Positions 16,988 through 25,270 of a DNA stretch of 43,524 bases are shown here, in pieces (the first letter of the stretch is position 1; each line of letters opens with the position of its first letter). The stretch is from Bryobacterales bacterium. GTDB taxonomy: Bacteria > Acidobacteriota > Terriglobia > Bryobacterales > Bryobacteraceae. Below the pieces are notes generated by a model that saw nothing but the letters and a program-made list of their open reading frames with translations, had not been told where the DNA came from and made no database searches. The stretch lies in assembly GCA_020847975.1 (NCBI GenBank), contig JADLBD010000055.1, positions 1-43,524 on the forward strand, given 5' to 3'. Both the position numbers and the translations under genes were made by a program.

Positions 16988-17272
16988 GCCGAATTTCTTT
17001 TCCACAACCGGCAGAGCGGGCGCGATCTTCTTAGCCATCTTCTGCCTCAAATTGGACCGCTTTTTGTTAGTATTCCCGCGGCTCGATTCACGGAGACGAA
17101 TTTCTTCGCCCGCTGGAACCGTAGGCTCAATGAGAAACGGAGACGGCTGTTCGCGACAGTGACGGCGCGTCAAAACAAGACAAAAACGTCTATAATCGCT
17201 TATCGTTTATATTCGTTTTTCCTGCCCGTCCCTTCATTTTTGACTTGCTATCCATTCGCCTTCTGCCGCAGA
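16988..17272 (+). other. Intergenic region upstream of the SLH gene
   Basis: This 285-bp stretch holds no convincing gene on the plus strand. On the minus strand an ATG at 17036 with GAGG six bases upstream would start MAKKIAPALPVVEKKF, but its frame runs antisense into the propeller gene and matches nothing I know. From about 17160 the sequence becomes richer in A and T, and a TATAAT occurs at 17191-17196, as expected of a promoter region for the surface locus. Confidence 0.5.
17191..17196 (+). promoter_or_regulatory. Candidate -10 element of the SLH surface gene
   Basis: A perfect TATAAT lies in an AT-rich segment, 77 bases before the likely ATG at 17273. The best -35 positions (17168-17174) do not match TTGACA well, so promoter strength and sigma type are open. 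Confidence 0.35.
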
Positions 17273-19406
17273 ATGGCATTGGAGATTCTTTTCGCAATGC
17301 TTCAGAATTCTTCTCATCCCCCCCCCCATATTAGTTGTAGCGATTTGTTTTCTCGGCCTAATTCTTGCGGTACCCGCTGAAGGTCAACAAATATTCAGCG
17401 ATGTCCTTCTCAGTTCCCCTTATTACAATACAGCCAACCGGATGTATCCCACCATCACCAGCGGTTGCGCCGTCAATCCACTACGCTTTTACCCGGACGA
17501 CCCTCTCCCCAGGTGGCAGATGGCTATGTTCGTGATCCGCGCCATCTATGGTGGCGACTCCTTCCCCTATTCGACCAACCCCTATTTCAACGATGTGCCG
17601 CGGTTCGACCAGTACGGCAATCCAGTGCTGTACTTCCCCCATGTGCAGAGGATGTATGAGCTTGGCATCACGACAGGTTGTGCCACCCCCGGCGCCTTCT
17701 GCCCGTTCGATTCCACGCTCAACTATATGGCCGCGGTTTTCACCGTACGCGCGGCGCAATACAAGGCGGGAAACCCGCTCTATATTGATCCATCGGTATC
17801 GCGGCCTGACAATTACTTGCCAACCTCGTCCTCCGCATGGTTCGTCGATGTGCCGTCCTACTATGACATCTACCGCTATGTGCAAAAGATTCGTGATCTT
17901 GGTATTACTACCGGCTGTGCGCCGGGTTACTTCTGCCCCAATGACGTGATCACGCGCGGGCAAATGACCTACTACATCGTCCGCGGGATCCTCGATGAGT
18001 TCCCGCCGCCGACCGGCCTCACCTCGAACCCGAAACTCGCATCAGGCGCCTCACTTCACGGCAACGCAGGGTCGGTGCCGCTCGACATCTATACCTCGTT
18101 GAACAGTTCGGGAGTATTGGGAGCCTGCTCGAGGAACATGACGATTCGGCAGTGCACTCAGGTATATCTGGCGAATCTTTACAAGCAGGGCGTGCGAGAG
18201 CTGCGTTTCTTCTTCGGCGTGCGCGGCAGCTTCTACAGCACGGCCCTCGATGCCAATGGCAACGTCAACCAGAGTTGGCTGAACAACTTGGGGTTATTCC
18301 TCGCCGATGTGAGAGCCGCGGGTATCACACACGTGACACCGAACTTCTCGCTGTGGGGAACCGGCGACGGATCACCGGTTGCGCAAACCGTGCAGGATTG
18401 CAACTTGAACAGCGTCACGCGCTATTTCTGGATCACCTCCCCTTTTGCGGCGGTAGTCTCTGGCGGTGGTTACGTACCCGATAACAGTTACCCTCAAGAC
18501 TCCTACAACTGCTCTCCACACAACCCATTCTTCATCGGTTGGGGCAAAATCTACAACCTCGTGGACAAAGTGCTGCAAAAGGCAGTGGAGAAGTCATTGG
18601 TGGTTTATGAACTGGAGACCCTGCCGGAGTGGAACTCGGAGGACTTTACGATCTATGCCCGTTTTGTCTATGACAACAAGCATGGGACTCCGGGAACGCC
18701 GTGCGAAATCAACCGCGTCTGGCAGGATAGCCCAACCGTGCAGGCGTGTATGCAGCGCGCCATGCAGTTGAATGGCTTCCCGCCGGGTGCCGCAACAATC
18801 TCTGTCATGGAAACCCGCACCTCGAATGGATGGGATTGCGACTCAGTATATGGCGACAAATATCGGGTAGTCGGGTTGTCTGGATTGAATGCCGCATTTG
18901 CAAGTGGATTCCTGGGCCGCACCGGTACCAACAATGGGGGTCTCTTCTGTGGAGGAGAAACGCGATTTCAAGAATCGCTTCCCTATGATCCTCAACCACT
19001 ACCTAGTTTGATCGACATGCACTCCTACGTTTGTGTGGGAATTTCCGAATGGAACCTCGACTGCGATCTGACGAAGACTGGCAGTTTGATCGGTGGTGAG
19101 TTCACCAAGCTCAGCAATGCCATCAATAGCTTTCGCAATACCCGCTGGCCGGGGGCGTCCATCGTTTTCGGCGAGACTCACAATAACGATGTACTCAATG
19201 ACCCGGGTTCAGGCCACCAGGGCGACGTACAATGTTTGCCTGCTCCGCTCTCCGCTCCGGTGGATATGGTGAACGGTTTCAATGCCAGTTACTTGGCGGG
19301 ACAGAGCATAGCGTTCCGGCCGTTCGCGATCCTCGCCCCCAATGCCACCTGTGTCCCGTGGCCGCCGACCTGGAGCAAGGGCAACGGACCCTATGCAACG
19401 CAATAG
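17273..19406 (+). CDS. SLH-domain surface protein, out of frame at a poly-C tract
   Basis: As it stands, the long frame has its first ATG at 17442, inside the first SLH domain. Upstream in the same frame lie a signal-peptide core (ILVVAICFLGLILAVPAEGQQ, from 17328) and the SLH opening FSDV (17394-17405), but no ATG, GTG or TTG. An ATG at 17273 (MALEILFAML) lies in another frame; removing one of the ten C at 17318-17327 joins it to the signal peptide and gives 710 residues. Three SLH motifs follow (ITSGCAVNPLRFYPDD, GITTGCATPGAFCP, GITTGCAPGYFCP), which usually anchor proteins to the cell envelope. The remaining 450 residues resemble a TIM-barrel glycosidase only loosely (YELETLPEW, IVFGETHNND). 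Expression may be phase-variable, or the shift may be a sequencing error. Confidence 0.75.
17318..17327 (+). repeat. Homopolymer tract of ten C at the SLH gene start
   Basis: Ten C occur in a row between the candidate ATG at 17273 and the signal-peptide core. Nine or twelve C would put both in one frame; ten or eleven would not. Long C or G tracts at the 5-prime ends of surface genes are the classical site of slipped-strand phase variation, and are also error-prone in sequencing. Confidence 0.85.
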
Positions 19407-19424
19407 TCTGGAAAGGAGCCTATC

Positions 19425-20156
19425 ATGAAACCAGCAATTCGCATTCTTGCTCTCGTGACCGTGGCTTTCCTCTGCGGCCAGCCAGTGCTGGGCCAGACAG
19501 TTGGCGCCATTACAGGCACTGTGAGTTCTGATGATGGAGTCCTTCCTGCGGGGCTCGCGGTCGTGCTTCACAAAATTCCGGAATACACGAATGCTTCAAA
19601 GACCGGGATGTCACAACCGCGCGTAATCGCCTCGAGCATACGTACGCCGCAAGTGTTGGGTGTGTCTTCCACGGGCGCCTTCGGGGCCTCTGCCGTGCCC
19701 TCTGGTCACTATAAACTTTGTGCCAGTCCGCCGGATGGGTATCTCGACACATGTTTGTGGACCGGACCCGTGGATGTCGTCCTTGCCCCGGGTTCCTCAA
19801 GCACAGCCGGGAACTTACGGTTACGTCGCGGAGCGGTGGTCCACATTCGCTTGGACGATCCTCAGTCCCTGTTGCCGAGCGTCGAGACCTCCAGTGTAGA
19901 ATGGGGCGTCGTAGCTGGAGTTATGACTCCAGCCGGCGCTTTCCGTCCGGCGAAACTCATCTCCCGCGACGCCACGGGGAGGGATCTCGTTCTGACGGTC
20001 CCGTTCGACATACCATTGAAATTGTGGATCAGCCCCCGCCGGGTGTCGGTCCGGGCGCCGAACGGCGCCGCGTTGCTTCGGGCCGGCTCCTTCACCACGT
20101 TCCAGGCGTCCCCGCTGTCGGGAACGATCAAATTTCAGTTCCAGGTGAGCCAATGA
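19425..20156 (+). CDS. Secreted carboxypeptidase-regulatory-like protein, copy 1
   Basis: The 243-residue product has a signal peptide (MKPAIRILALVTVAFLCGQP, cleaved near VLGQ). The body is beta-rich: AITGTVSSDDGVLPAGLAVV, then a segment with VPSGHYKLCASPPDGYLDTC and GAVVHIRLDDPQSLL. The opening and the GHYKLC segment resemble a carboxypeptidase regulatory-like (Ig-type) domain, common in outer proteins of Acidobacteria; no catalytic residues are apparent. AAGGAG six bases before the ATG fixes the start. Its stop overlaps the start of the TIGR03437 gene (ATGA). A second, diverged copy lies at 21851-22564. Confidence 0.78.
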   Translation: MKPAIRILALVTVAFLCGQPVLGQTVGAITGTVSSDDGVLPAGLAVVLHKIPEYTNASKTGMSQPRVIASSIRTPQVLGVSSTGAFGASAVPSGHYKLCASPPDGYLDTCLWTGPVDVVLAPGSSSTAGNLRLRRGAVVHIRLDDPQSLLPSVETSSVEWGVVAGVMTPAGAFRPAKLISRDATGRDLVLTVPFDIPLKLWISPRRVSVRAPNGAALLRAGSFTTFQASPLSGTIKFQFQVSQ

Positions 20157-21822
20157 GATTGCGAAGACATTTGCTTGTCGCAGCCATGCTGCCTCTTGGA
20201 AGCGTATGGGCGCAACGGCCCACCATCACCTCGATTGACAACGCTGCCAGTTATACCAGCCCCCACAGGACAACTCCACGCCCGGCTTGGGTGTGGCGGC
20301 GGGCTCTATTATCGCTATATTCGGAAATAACTTATCATCGAAGACGGTGAGTGCCCAGGGTTTTCCTCTTTCCACCCGGTTAGGGAATACCTCGGTTCGG
20401 ATTGGCGGAGTGGAGGCGCCTCTCTTCTATGTCTCACCATCCCAAGTCAACGCCATGGTACCCAGCTCATTCACAATCAAGACCTTCGAGAAGGATGAGT
20501 TTAGGGCCTTACCGGTAGTGGTTCAGACCGGCTCCATGGCGAGTGACCCGTTCACTTTGCGAGTTACACAATATGGGCTGGGGATCTTCACATTGGACGC
20601 CAGCGGGTGCGGGCCGGGGCTCATCTATCAGACAGCTCAGGACGGAACCGTATCCCTAAACAGTCCTGATAACAGCGCCGATCCTGGGAAGACCGTCATT
20701 ACAGTGCTGGGGACCGGGGCTGGTTGGGCTCGTGGCAACCTGCCTCCTGATGGAGAGCCGTCTCCACCTGATGGGCTAGTCACCGCCGGTGGCCCGGAAG
20801 CTTTCTTGGCCGAGATGGATAGGCCGTACTATTTTCTTGTCTACGACTTCTTCACCCATCACCGGGATCCTAACTCCAGTGGCGGACGCGCGCCAGGCTT
20901 GGTTGGCGTGGATCAAGTAACATTCACTTTGCCTGAAAATACCCCGGAAGGATGTGCAATCCCAGTTCGGATGGTGTCGACCCATTACATGAGCCAGAAT
21001 GCTACCATCAGCGTCCGCCGCGGTGGAGGACAGTGCATGAACCCTCCCGTTGAAAGCATCGGACTACTTACATGGGAGAAAACCATTATTTCAGGAGCGC
21101 CACTGGATTCAGTGACCTCAGAGTTGCGCGTCGAGTTTCTGTCCGGCAGCGGAAAGAAATTGCCCACCCGGGACATAATCCCACAGATAGTTGGCGATGG
21201 CCCGAAGTGGGTGGGATTGGAAGGTCCGTCATGCCCGCTTCCCGCGGACACGCGTCTGGACGCGGGTGCTATTACAGCACAGGGTCCGGGTTGGGGCCCT
21301 ATTTCCGTGCAGCCGGATGCTTCGAACGTCTACCACATTCCGCTGTCCCCCGGCGCGATTCACGAGGGGACTTTCGTGGTCAAGGGCGCAGGCGGCAAAG
21401 ATGTCGGAACGTTCGAAACAAGTGTCATTATTCCGGCTCCCATCCAGCCGGCGGCCTACCCTGCCAATACGCGAATCCCTTGCTGCTCCATCTACGGCGA
21501 TCCCCGCTTCACCTGGACCGGAGGGGATGACAACAGTTGGGTCCGAGTGGGTGTGTTCAGCCCGATCGCTCCGCCCGTCAAAGTGGACCGGGGTGACTGG
21601 CTGCACGAGAAAGATGCCCTGGCATCCACCGGGGAAGCACGTTTCCTTGTCACCACCTATTACGGGCTTCCACAGTCCGCTAACGCCGAGCTGACATTCA
21701 CGCAGGACGCCGTTACGCCTGTGAAGTTCGAAGCTCCAGGTTTGACGCAGGGCGGTTTGCACCGCTGGGTCTACCGCTGGCGGTTTACTGGTTTGGTGGT
21801 GAAGGGTGACCTGGTGCAGTGA
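20153..21822 (+). CDS. TIGR03437-domain surface protein, copy 1, frameshifted
   Basis: The start ATG overlaps the previous stop and begins a signal peptide (MRLRRHLLVAAMLPLGSVWAQ), followed by ITSIDNAASYTSP-type sequence opening the Solibacter C-terminal domain. After a run of five C (20260-20264) the frame is lost; one extra C gives PPQDNSTPGLGVAAGS, which rejoins the main frame and matches copy 2. The repaired protein would have about 556 residues: the TIGR03437 domain at about 23-250 (GSIIAIFGNNLSS, FYVSPSQVNAMVPSSF, RAPGLVGVDQVTF), then Ig-like segments. The break may be a base-calling error, a slipped tract or true inactivation. Function is unknown; the domain occurs in large secreted acidobacterial proteins. 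Confidence 0.8.
20260..20264 (+). other. Frameshift site in TIGR03437 copy 1
   Basis: Five C occur where six would keep the signal peptide and the rest of the protein in one frame, as judged by comparison with the intact copy at 22561-24237. No other change nearby is needed to restore the alignment. Confidence 0.7.
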
Positions 21823-21850
21823 ACGGCTCGCCAGCCACCGGGAGCCTCCC

Positions 21851-22564
21851 ATGAAACCAGCAACCCCACTTGCCTTGATATTCGTTCTGCCCGCTGTTGG
21901 CCAGACCTCTGGCGCCATTACGGGCGCCGTGAGTTCCGAGGATGGAATCCTTCCTGCCGGACTCGCGGTCGTGCTTCACAAGATACCCGAATACGTCGAT
22001 GTTTCGAAGACCGGGATATCCCAGCCGCGAGTGGTGCTTTCCAGCATTCGCCCCGCCCAGGTCTTGGGAGTCTCCTCCACGGGCTCTTTCAGCGCGGCAG
22101 GCGTGCCCTCCGGACATTACAAACTGTGCGCCGCCCCGCCGGATGGCTACCTGGACACATGTTTGTGGAGCGGCCCCGTGGATGTCGTTCTCGCGCCGGG
22201 TTCTTCGAGCGCCGGCGGAAACTTGCGGTTGCGCCGGGGGGCGGTTGTCCGAATTCGCTTGAACGATCCTCAATCTCTTCTGCCTGCCGTCCAGACTGCC
22301 TATGTGGAAAAGGGCGTTGTGGCGGGCGTGATGACCTCCGCGGGCGCTTTCCGCCCCGCGAACCTTCGCTCGCGTGACGCCAAGGGAACTGACCTGGTGA
22401 TGACGGTTCCGTACAACACGCCCTTGCGCTTGTGGATCAGCCCTCGTCAGGTGTCGGTTCGCGCCCCCAACGGGACAACGCTACTTCATTCCGGGTCGTT
22501 CACCACGTTCCAGGCATCGGCTTTGTCTGGCACTGTCGAGTTCCAGTTCGAGGTAGGCAAGTGA
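21851..22564 (+). CDS. Secreted carboxypeptidase-regulatory-like protein, copy 2
   Basis: This 237-residue paralogue of the protein at 19425-20156 starts with a shorter signal peptide (MKPATPLALIFVLPAVGQ). It keeps the same body, including SGAITGAVSSEDGILPAG, IPEYVDVSKTGISQPRVV, GHYKLCAAPPDGYLDTCLW and VVRIRLNDPQSLLPAV. GGGAG seven bases upstream supports the ATG at 21851. The stop overlaps a GTG start of the next gene, the same coupling as in copy 1. The strong conservation of the central cysteine-containing segment suggests both copies are, or were recently, under selection. Confidence 0.78.
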   Translation: MKPATPLALIFVLPAVGQTSGAITGAVSSEDGILPAGLAVVLHKIPEYVDVSKTGISQPRVVLSSIRPAQVLGVSSTGSFSAAGVPSGHYKLCAAPPDGYLDTCLWSGPVDVVLAPGSSSAGGNLRLRRGAVVRIRLNDPQSLLPAVQTAYVEKGVVAGVMTSAGAFRPANLRSRDAKGTDLVMTVPYNTPLRLWISPRQVSVRAPNGTTLLHSGSFTTFQASALSGTVEFQFEVGK

Positions 22565-24237
22565 CTCGCGGGTCACGTCTCTTGCTGGCCACTCTGCTGC
22601 CGTTGTGCCGGCTGAAGGCGCAGGAGCCTGTCATCACATCGATCACGAACGCCGCCAGCTACAACAAGCCAACCGAACAAGGCCTGGGCGTGGCAGCCGG
22701 CTCCATTATTGCAATCTTCGGCAACCATTTGAGTGTTGAAACGGCCAGCGCCGAAGGCTTTCCCCTCCCTACAAAGCTGGGCGGAACATCGGTTTCGATC
22801 GGCGGAGTGGATGCCGTGCTGTTCTATGTTTCGCCGGCTCAAATCAATGCCATGGTTCCCACTGTGTTCACCATTAAGACTTTCGAGAAAGATGACTTTC
22901 GCGCCTTGCCAGTGGTGGTCCAGAGCGGATCCCTAGCGAGTTCTCCTTACACGTTACGAGTCACACAGTATGGGCTTGGCGTCTTCACGCTCGACGCCAG
23001 CGGATGCGGGCAGGCCCTGGCTTACCAAAGACACCAGGACGGATTCCTGTCGCTGAATGGTGTGGAAAACAGTGCTGATCCGGGCAAGACCGTTATTACG
23101 GTGCTGGGGACAGGGGCAGGGTGGGCGCAGACGGTCAGAGCTGGCCCGCCACCACCCGACGGGGAACCGGCACCGCCGGAAGGGCTACCAACTGCATTTG
23201 GTCCTCTGGCATTCCTCGCGGAGGCAGATAGGTGGTACGCATTCTTGCAGTTTGAACTCACTCCCAGACCAGAACAGGATGACCCAAACAGGAGCGCAGG
23301 GAGGGCGCCCGGCTTGGTCGGGGTCGACCAAATGACCTTCACCGTTCCCGTAAACGCCCCCGAGGGCTGCGCCGTCCCGATTCGCATGGTGTCCACGCAC
23401 TACCGGAGTCAGAACGCAACTATCAGCATTCATCGCGGCGGCGGACGCTGTGTGGATCCGCCTGTCGAAAGCATCGGCCTCCTGACCTGGGAACGCACAA
23501 TCACTTCAGGACCGGAGCCAGCTTCGGTAGCCTCTGAACTGCGCGTCGAGTTTCTCGCCGCCAGCGGAAAAAAACTTCCCACGCGCGACGTGATTCCGGC
23601 GATCCTCGATATGGCGCCGCGGTGGGTGGGGCTGGAGGGTCCCTCCTGCCCGCTTCCCTCGGACACTCGTCTCGACGGAGGCGTCATCACCGCCCAAGGC
23701 CCGGATTGGGGTCCCACAACCGCACAGCCTGACGCTTCGAACGTCTACCACATCCCGTTGCCGCCAGATGCCATCCACCAGGGAACCTTCGTGGTCAAGG
23801 GCTCGGGCGGTAAGGATGTCGGGGCGTTTGAAACCAGCGTGTCAATTCCAACGCCCATCCAACCCTCCTCCTACCCGGCCGGAACACGCATCCCCTGTTG
23901 CGGCTCGTTCGGCTGGCCACACTTCACTTGGACCGGAGGGGATGATTCCAGTTGGGTTCGGGTGGGAATGTACACACCCATCGCCCCGCCCGTGAAGGTG
24001 GCGCAGGGCGACTGGCTCCACGAACGGGACAAGCTTGCCTCAAAGGGCGAAGCGGGTTTTGGCGTCACTACCTACTCCGGCCTACCGGAATCGGCCAATG
24101 CGGAGCTAACCATTACGCAGGATGCGGTGACGCCCGTGACATTCTCGGCTCCTGGTCTGACACAAGGAGGCTTGCACAGGTGGGTTTACAGATGGCGGTT
24201 CACCGGATTGGTGGTCAACGGAGACAAAATCCACTGA
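22561..24237 (+). CDS. TIGR03437-domain surface protein, copy 2, intact
   Basis: The 558-residue protein starts at a GTG overlapping the previous stop. It has a signal peptide (TRGSRLLLATLLPLCRLKAQ) and then the Solibacter-type TIGR03437 domain at about 24-255: ITSITNAASYNKP, GLGVAAGSIIAIFGNHLS, VLFYVSPAQINAMVP, GKTVITVLGTGAGW, RAPGLVGVDQMTF and a closing SQNATISI. The remainder, about 300 residues, is beta-rich with Pro/Gly turns and looks like Ig-type modules ending in GGLHRWVYRWRFTGLVVNGD. No transmembrane anchor or sorting signal is visible. The role is unknown; location at the cell surface or outside is likely. Confidence 0.85.
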   Translation: MTRGSRLLLATLLPLCRLKAQEPVITSITNAASYNKPTEQGLGVAAGSIIAIFGNHLSVETASAEGFPLPTKLGGTSVSIGGVDAVLFYVSPAQINAMVPTVFTIKTFEKDDFRALPVVVQSGSLASSPYTLRVTQYGLGVFTLDASGCGQALAYQRHQDGFLSLNGVENSADPGKTVITVLGTGAGWAQTVRAGPPPPDGEPAPPEGLPTAFGPLAFLAEADRWYAFLQFELTPRPEQDDPNRSAGRAPGLVGVDQMTFTVPVNAPEGCAVPIRMVSTHYRSQNATISIHRGGGRCVDPPVESIGLLTWERTITSGPEPASVASELRVEFLAASGKKLPTRDVIPAILDMAPRWVGLEGPSCPLPSDTRLDGGVITAQGPDWGPTTAQPDASNVYHIPLPPDAIHQGTFVVKGSGGKDVGAFETSVSIPTPIQPSSYPAGTRIPCCGSFGWPHFTWTGGDDSSWVRVGMYTPIAPPVKVAQGDWLHERDKLASKGEAGFGVTTYSGLPESANAELTITQDAVTPVTFSAPGLTQGGLHRWVYRWRFTGLVVNGDKIH

Positions 24238-24247
24238 CAGGTGAGAA

Positions 24248-24274
24248 GCGGACGGACCCTGATGGCCCGTCCGC
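24248..24274. terminator. Candidate hairpin terminator between convergent genes
   Basis: An 8-bp perfect stem (GCGGACGG at 24248-24255 with CCGTCCGC at 24267-24274) encloses an 11-base loop. It lies 10 bp after the stop of the surface gene and about 15 bp from the stop of the convergent DUF1326 gene. No T run follows on either strand, so termination is plausible but not certain. Confidence 0.4.
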
Positions 24275-24289
24275 CAAGAACAGGAAGGA

Positions 24290-24973
24290 TTAATCGTTCA
24301 ACTGGAAGCTGCCGATAAACGCGCTGCGCTTTTCCGGGCTACGCCACTTCGTACCCAACCCGTCGCCCTGGTAGCTGTTCGCCAGCGAATACGCCGGCAT
24401 CGCATGATCCACCTTGGTCAGCGGCCGGTACCAGACTTCTTCGTTCGTGCAGATGTGGTCGCCATTGCCGAGCGCGCGCGTGCGGATCTCAGCAAGCGCG
24501 CCGGCCTTCAACGAAGCCACTCCGCCGTGAATATTGTTGTCCTTCACGGTGAGATCGATGGGCGCGTAGACCACCTTCACCACATCCTGGAGCAGGTCGC
24601 CGCCCATGCGCCTGGCGAACCTCTGGAGAGCCATGCGCTGCTCGGGGCCGGCCTTCTCATCCACAATCAACACTGCTTTCACGGGATACGCATTGCTGTT
24701 CACGTCGCCCAGAGTGCCGCTGGCCTTCACCACGCCCACCACTCCGAGTCCATCCAGGTTGACGCCTTCGAACACGCCTTTATCCACGTGCCAGCCGAAT
24801 ACGGCAAGATCCCCCATCAGGTTCACTTCCGCGTTGGCGAAACACGGGCCGGTATACACATCGGCCGTGCGCGCTTCCACATATTCCCCATGTACCTGCG
24901 ATTTTTCAAGGCCCGCGCCGAACGCCATCGAAGCCATCGCCGCGGACAATACCAGCATCATCATCGACTTCAT
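24290..24973 (-). CDS. Exported DUF1326 protein
   Basis: The 227-residue product has a signal peptide (MKSMMMLVLSAAMASMAFGA) and a body with the DUF1326 pattern: GEYVEARTADVYTGPCFANA, MGDLAVFGWHV, then GVFEGVNLDGLGVVGVVKA. The function of this family is unknown. GGAGG shortly before the ATG at 24973 sets the start. It is the last gene of a minus-strand run that begins with the xanthine-dehydrogenase-like subunits, with a 29-bp gap to the preceding 71-residue protein, so co-transcription is likely. Confidence 0.85.
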   Translation of the reverse strand: MKSMMMLVLSAAMASMAFGAGLEKSQVHGEYVEARTADVYTGPCFANAEVNLMGDLAVFGWHVDKGVFEGVNLDGLGVVGVVKASGTLGDVNSNAYPVKAVLIVDEKAGPEQRMALQRFARRMGGDLLQDVVKVVYAPIDLTVKDNNIHGGVASLKAGALAEIRTRALGNGDHICTNEEVWYRPLTKVDHAMPAYSLANSYQGDGLGTKWRSPEKRSAFIGSFQLND

Positions 24974-25002
24974 TCCTCGCCTCCTAGTAGCGAATATAAC
25001 AC

Positions 25003-25218
25003 TTACAGCTCTACATAGCACTTCCGGAAGGGATTGCACTCGTAGTCGTCCACGATCTTCCCGTCAGGTCCCAGAACCTGCTGGGTCTTGTGGCACCAGA
25101 ACGCGCGATCGTTGCCATGCTGTACGTTGGGGTCCCAGGGGGCGTCGATAAACAGCCCCTTCCAGCGAAGATTATCGCAGCGATCGTCATCAATCACGGT
25201 CAAACTCGAACGTTCCAT
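25003..25218 (-). CDS. 71-residue uncharacterised protein
   Basis: The small product (MERSSLTVIDDD at its start; WKGLFIDAPWDPN and CNPFRKCYVEL further on) has no signal peptide or hydrophobic segment. It is rich in Asp, Trp and Cys, with three cysteines in the second half. I recognise no family. I call it a gene because its composition is protein-like, it fills the gap between two genes of the same strand (29 and 52 bp), and no other frame there is plausible. No strong ribosome site precedes the ATG. A role with the molybdoenzyme is only a guess from position. Confidence 0.55.
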   Translation of the reverse strand: MERSSLTVIDDDRCDNLRWKGLFIDAPWDPNVQHGNDRAFWCHKTQQVLGPDGKIVDDYECNPFRKCYVEL

Positions 25219-25270
25219 AAAACAATAGAGAATGGGCGCGGCATCCCAAGAACGCCGCGCCCGGGTTCGT

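Larger units (their letters stand above)
19425..24237 (+). repeat. Tandem duplication of a two-gene secreted module
   Basis: Two copies of the same pair (regulatory-like protein plus TIGR03437 protein) lie head to tail: 19425-21822 and 21851-24237. The proteins align along their whole length, for example GLAVVLHKIPEY and GHYKLC in the first genes, and GKTVITVLGTGAGWA and SNVYHIPL in the second. Both copies keep the overlap of first-gene stop and second-gene start. DNA identity is clearly incomplete, so the duplication is not recent. Confidence 0.85.

Noticed and set aside
16598..17036. Minus-strand frame starting MAKKIAPALPVVEKKF with GAGG upstream
   Set aside because: Most of it is antisense to the well-supported propeller gene; beyond the first 20 residues it reads like a shadow frame.
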